A DNA stretch of 64,000 nucleotides from Hoplostethus atlanticus (lineage: Eukaryota > Chordata > Actinopteri > Trachichthyiformes > Trachichthyidae). Location of the stretch: positions 107,001 to 171,000 of the forward strand of contig JAXDDX010000005.1 in the NCBI GenBank assembly GCA_034670405.1. Reading direction: 5' to 3'. Below are positions 62,705 to 64,000 of this stretch, one piece after another. Position 1 is the stretch's first letter, and each line of letters begins with the position of its first letter. The notes under the pieces are model-generated. The model made no database searches. It was given only the letters and a program-made list of their open reading frames with translations, and had not been told where the DNA came from. Made by a program: the position numbers and the translations under genes.

Positions 62705-64000
62705 CTGCAACGACCACACAAGTTAACTCACTCTACAATGATGAAGGCCCTGCAGACAAAGAGGCTCATGGTACACGTCTTCTTTTATGTTGATCTTGTT
62801 TTATGTGTCCCCTGTAGTGTTGTATGCTTCATGAAAGCAGCGTTAGACTGCCCCCGCCTCATGTATAATGCGTGTCACATGGGAATACCTTTCAGAGCAA
62901 CTTGACAGGTAGAAGCAACGACTTTGAAGTGTGGACAAGTGAGTTCGAACTCATTTGAAGCTATCAAACGCCGCTAGACAAAGGTAGGCCTTGTGGTATC
63001 ACTTAGACATGAACTGACGAAAGTGATACATTTGAATTCCTGTTTTATAGCAAACCAAACACTGCAGTGTCAGCCACAAATGGAAAATACACCAAGTAGT
63101 TGGTAAGTGGTAGCAAGAGGTAACTGTCTGAATTTTTGAAGACTTACCCATAGCTTTCTGTAGGCGCTAGCTCACTCACTGCTGTTTCGGTCGCCTCATA
63201 AGTTTTGATTAGTCGCTTCCTGTGCTCGGAAAAAACTTTCCCGCCAGTGTACCTACCCGACTCCAAAAACTTCACTGGGGTGAATGGAGCAAATCTACAG
63301 CGGCTCAATGAAGGGGGAGGGGCCAGTCTTCTCTGTCTCAGCAACACTTCATGAACTAGACTGTTATGGCGCTTGTATTTTTACATTAAAAAGTTACATA
63401 ATGCAGCTATAAGTATCTGGGTGTAGTTATTGACTCTGATCTATCTTCAGAAAAACAAGTAAATAAGGTTATCCCTACTATGAAATAAAATTCTCAGGAA
63501 TTTTAATTTATCAGGAATGAAGCTGCCATGTATATACATTCCAATGATTTTTCACACTTTCATACTGTATAACTAGTCGATCCCAAGCAGGGACAACTCA
63601 CAGCATGTACAAACAGACCTTTTCCCATGTAAAATCTCTCTAATGTATGAAATAATAAATAATCTGGCTCCTCCACCCTTCATTCAGTCAATTCAAACAA
63701 CAAATTCAGTTAATTCCACTGAATTTAGCCGTTCAGCTTTCACCAGAGAAACTACTAACCTTTGGAATACAATCCCAAGTAATATAAGAAAATACCCCCA
63801 CTTTTTCTGCCTGTAATTGAAACTTAAAATATATATGGCTTAAATATGTGTATTATTATTATTATAATATTATTTTCAGTAATAGTAGTAGTAGTATTTT
63901 TTTAGATTTGCAACCTTTAGTTGCACTCTCTTGACTTCACTGTCACTACAGATGAAAACATTCAGCCCTGTTAAATAAATCAGTAAATAAATAACTAAAA
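62705..64000 (-). other. mc5r: mc5r upstream intron (partial)
   Basis: Minus-strand intron sequence between the TM2 exon and the unseen first exon. Apart from the LINE relic at 63405-63810 nothing is recognised. A short ORF at 63144-63347 has no family features. Confidence 0.55.
63405..63810 (+). mobile_element. LINE reverse-transcriptase relic
   Basis: Translation with stops and frameshifts starts YKYLGVVIDSDLSSEKQVNK and continues with fragments like NNLAPPPFIQS and LWNTIPSNIRK, the order found near the end of fish LINE (L2/CR1-like) reverse transcriptases. Dead copy; ends approximate. Confidence 0.5.

Overview
The window is vertebrate nuclear DNA, most likely from a percomorph teleost. 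Genes have GT-AG introns and are recognisable orthologues of human genes. The melanocortin receptor genes carry an intron inside the DRY codon triplet, as described for pufferfish. Long CA/GA microsatellites, tRNA-derived fish SINEs, Tc1-like, hAT-like and foldback DNA elements and LINE relics are scattered throughout. No organism name can be fixed from the sequence alone.

Layout, left to right. (1) 1-12031: first coding exon and part of the large first intron of osbpl10 (minus strand). The intron holds microsatellites, a LINE relic and a tandem pair of nearly identical intronless genes (2323-3336 and 4414-5439, minus). These encode an unrecognised protein with a nuclear-localisation-like N-terminus and a coiled coil, and each has its own TATA box. 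(2) 13417-20889: gpd1l, complete, eight coding exons, plus strand, head-to-head with osbpl10. (3) 25023-26881: the KIAA1143 orthologue, minus, tail-to-tail with gpd1l. (4) 28896-30646: tmem42, plus, head-to-head with KIAA1143; a 1.3-kb foldback element sits between them. (5) 33851-42786: zdhhc3, minus, with two alternative terminal exons. A 1.3-kb hAT-Charlie-like insertion with an intact 8-bp target duplication lies just downstream. (6) 45.5-56.1 kb: a gene-poor stretch with SINEs and a cluster of a short TTATTACA-type motif. (7) 56121-58222: mc2r, plus, two exons. (8) 61090-62704: the two 3' exons of mc5r, minus; its 5' exon lies beyond the right edge.

The genes are not one pathway. gpd1l is glycerol-phosphate metabolism, osbpl10 lipid binding, zdhhc3 Golgi palmitoylation, mc2r/mc5r melanocortin signalling, and tmem42 and KIAA1143 are poorly characterised. 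The order recalls human 3p22-p21 (OSBPL10, GPD1L, KIAA1143, TMEM42, ZDHHC3) joined to the human 18p11 pair MC2R/MC5R. The observations most worth following are the duplicated coiled-coil genes at 2.3-5.5 kb, the foldback array at 27.3-28.6 kb, the hAT element at 32.3-33.6 kb, and the motif cluster at 49.7-50.0 kb. All splice junctions are read by eye from protein continuity and GT/AG sites. Domain and orthology calls come from remembered family sequences, not from a search.
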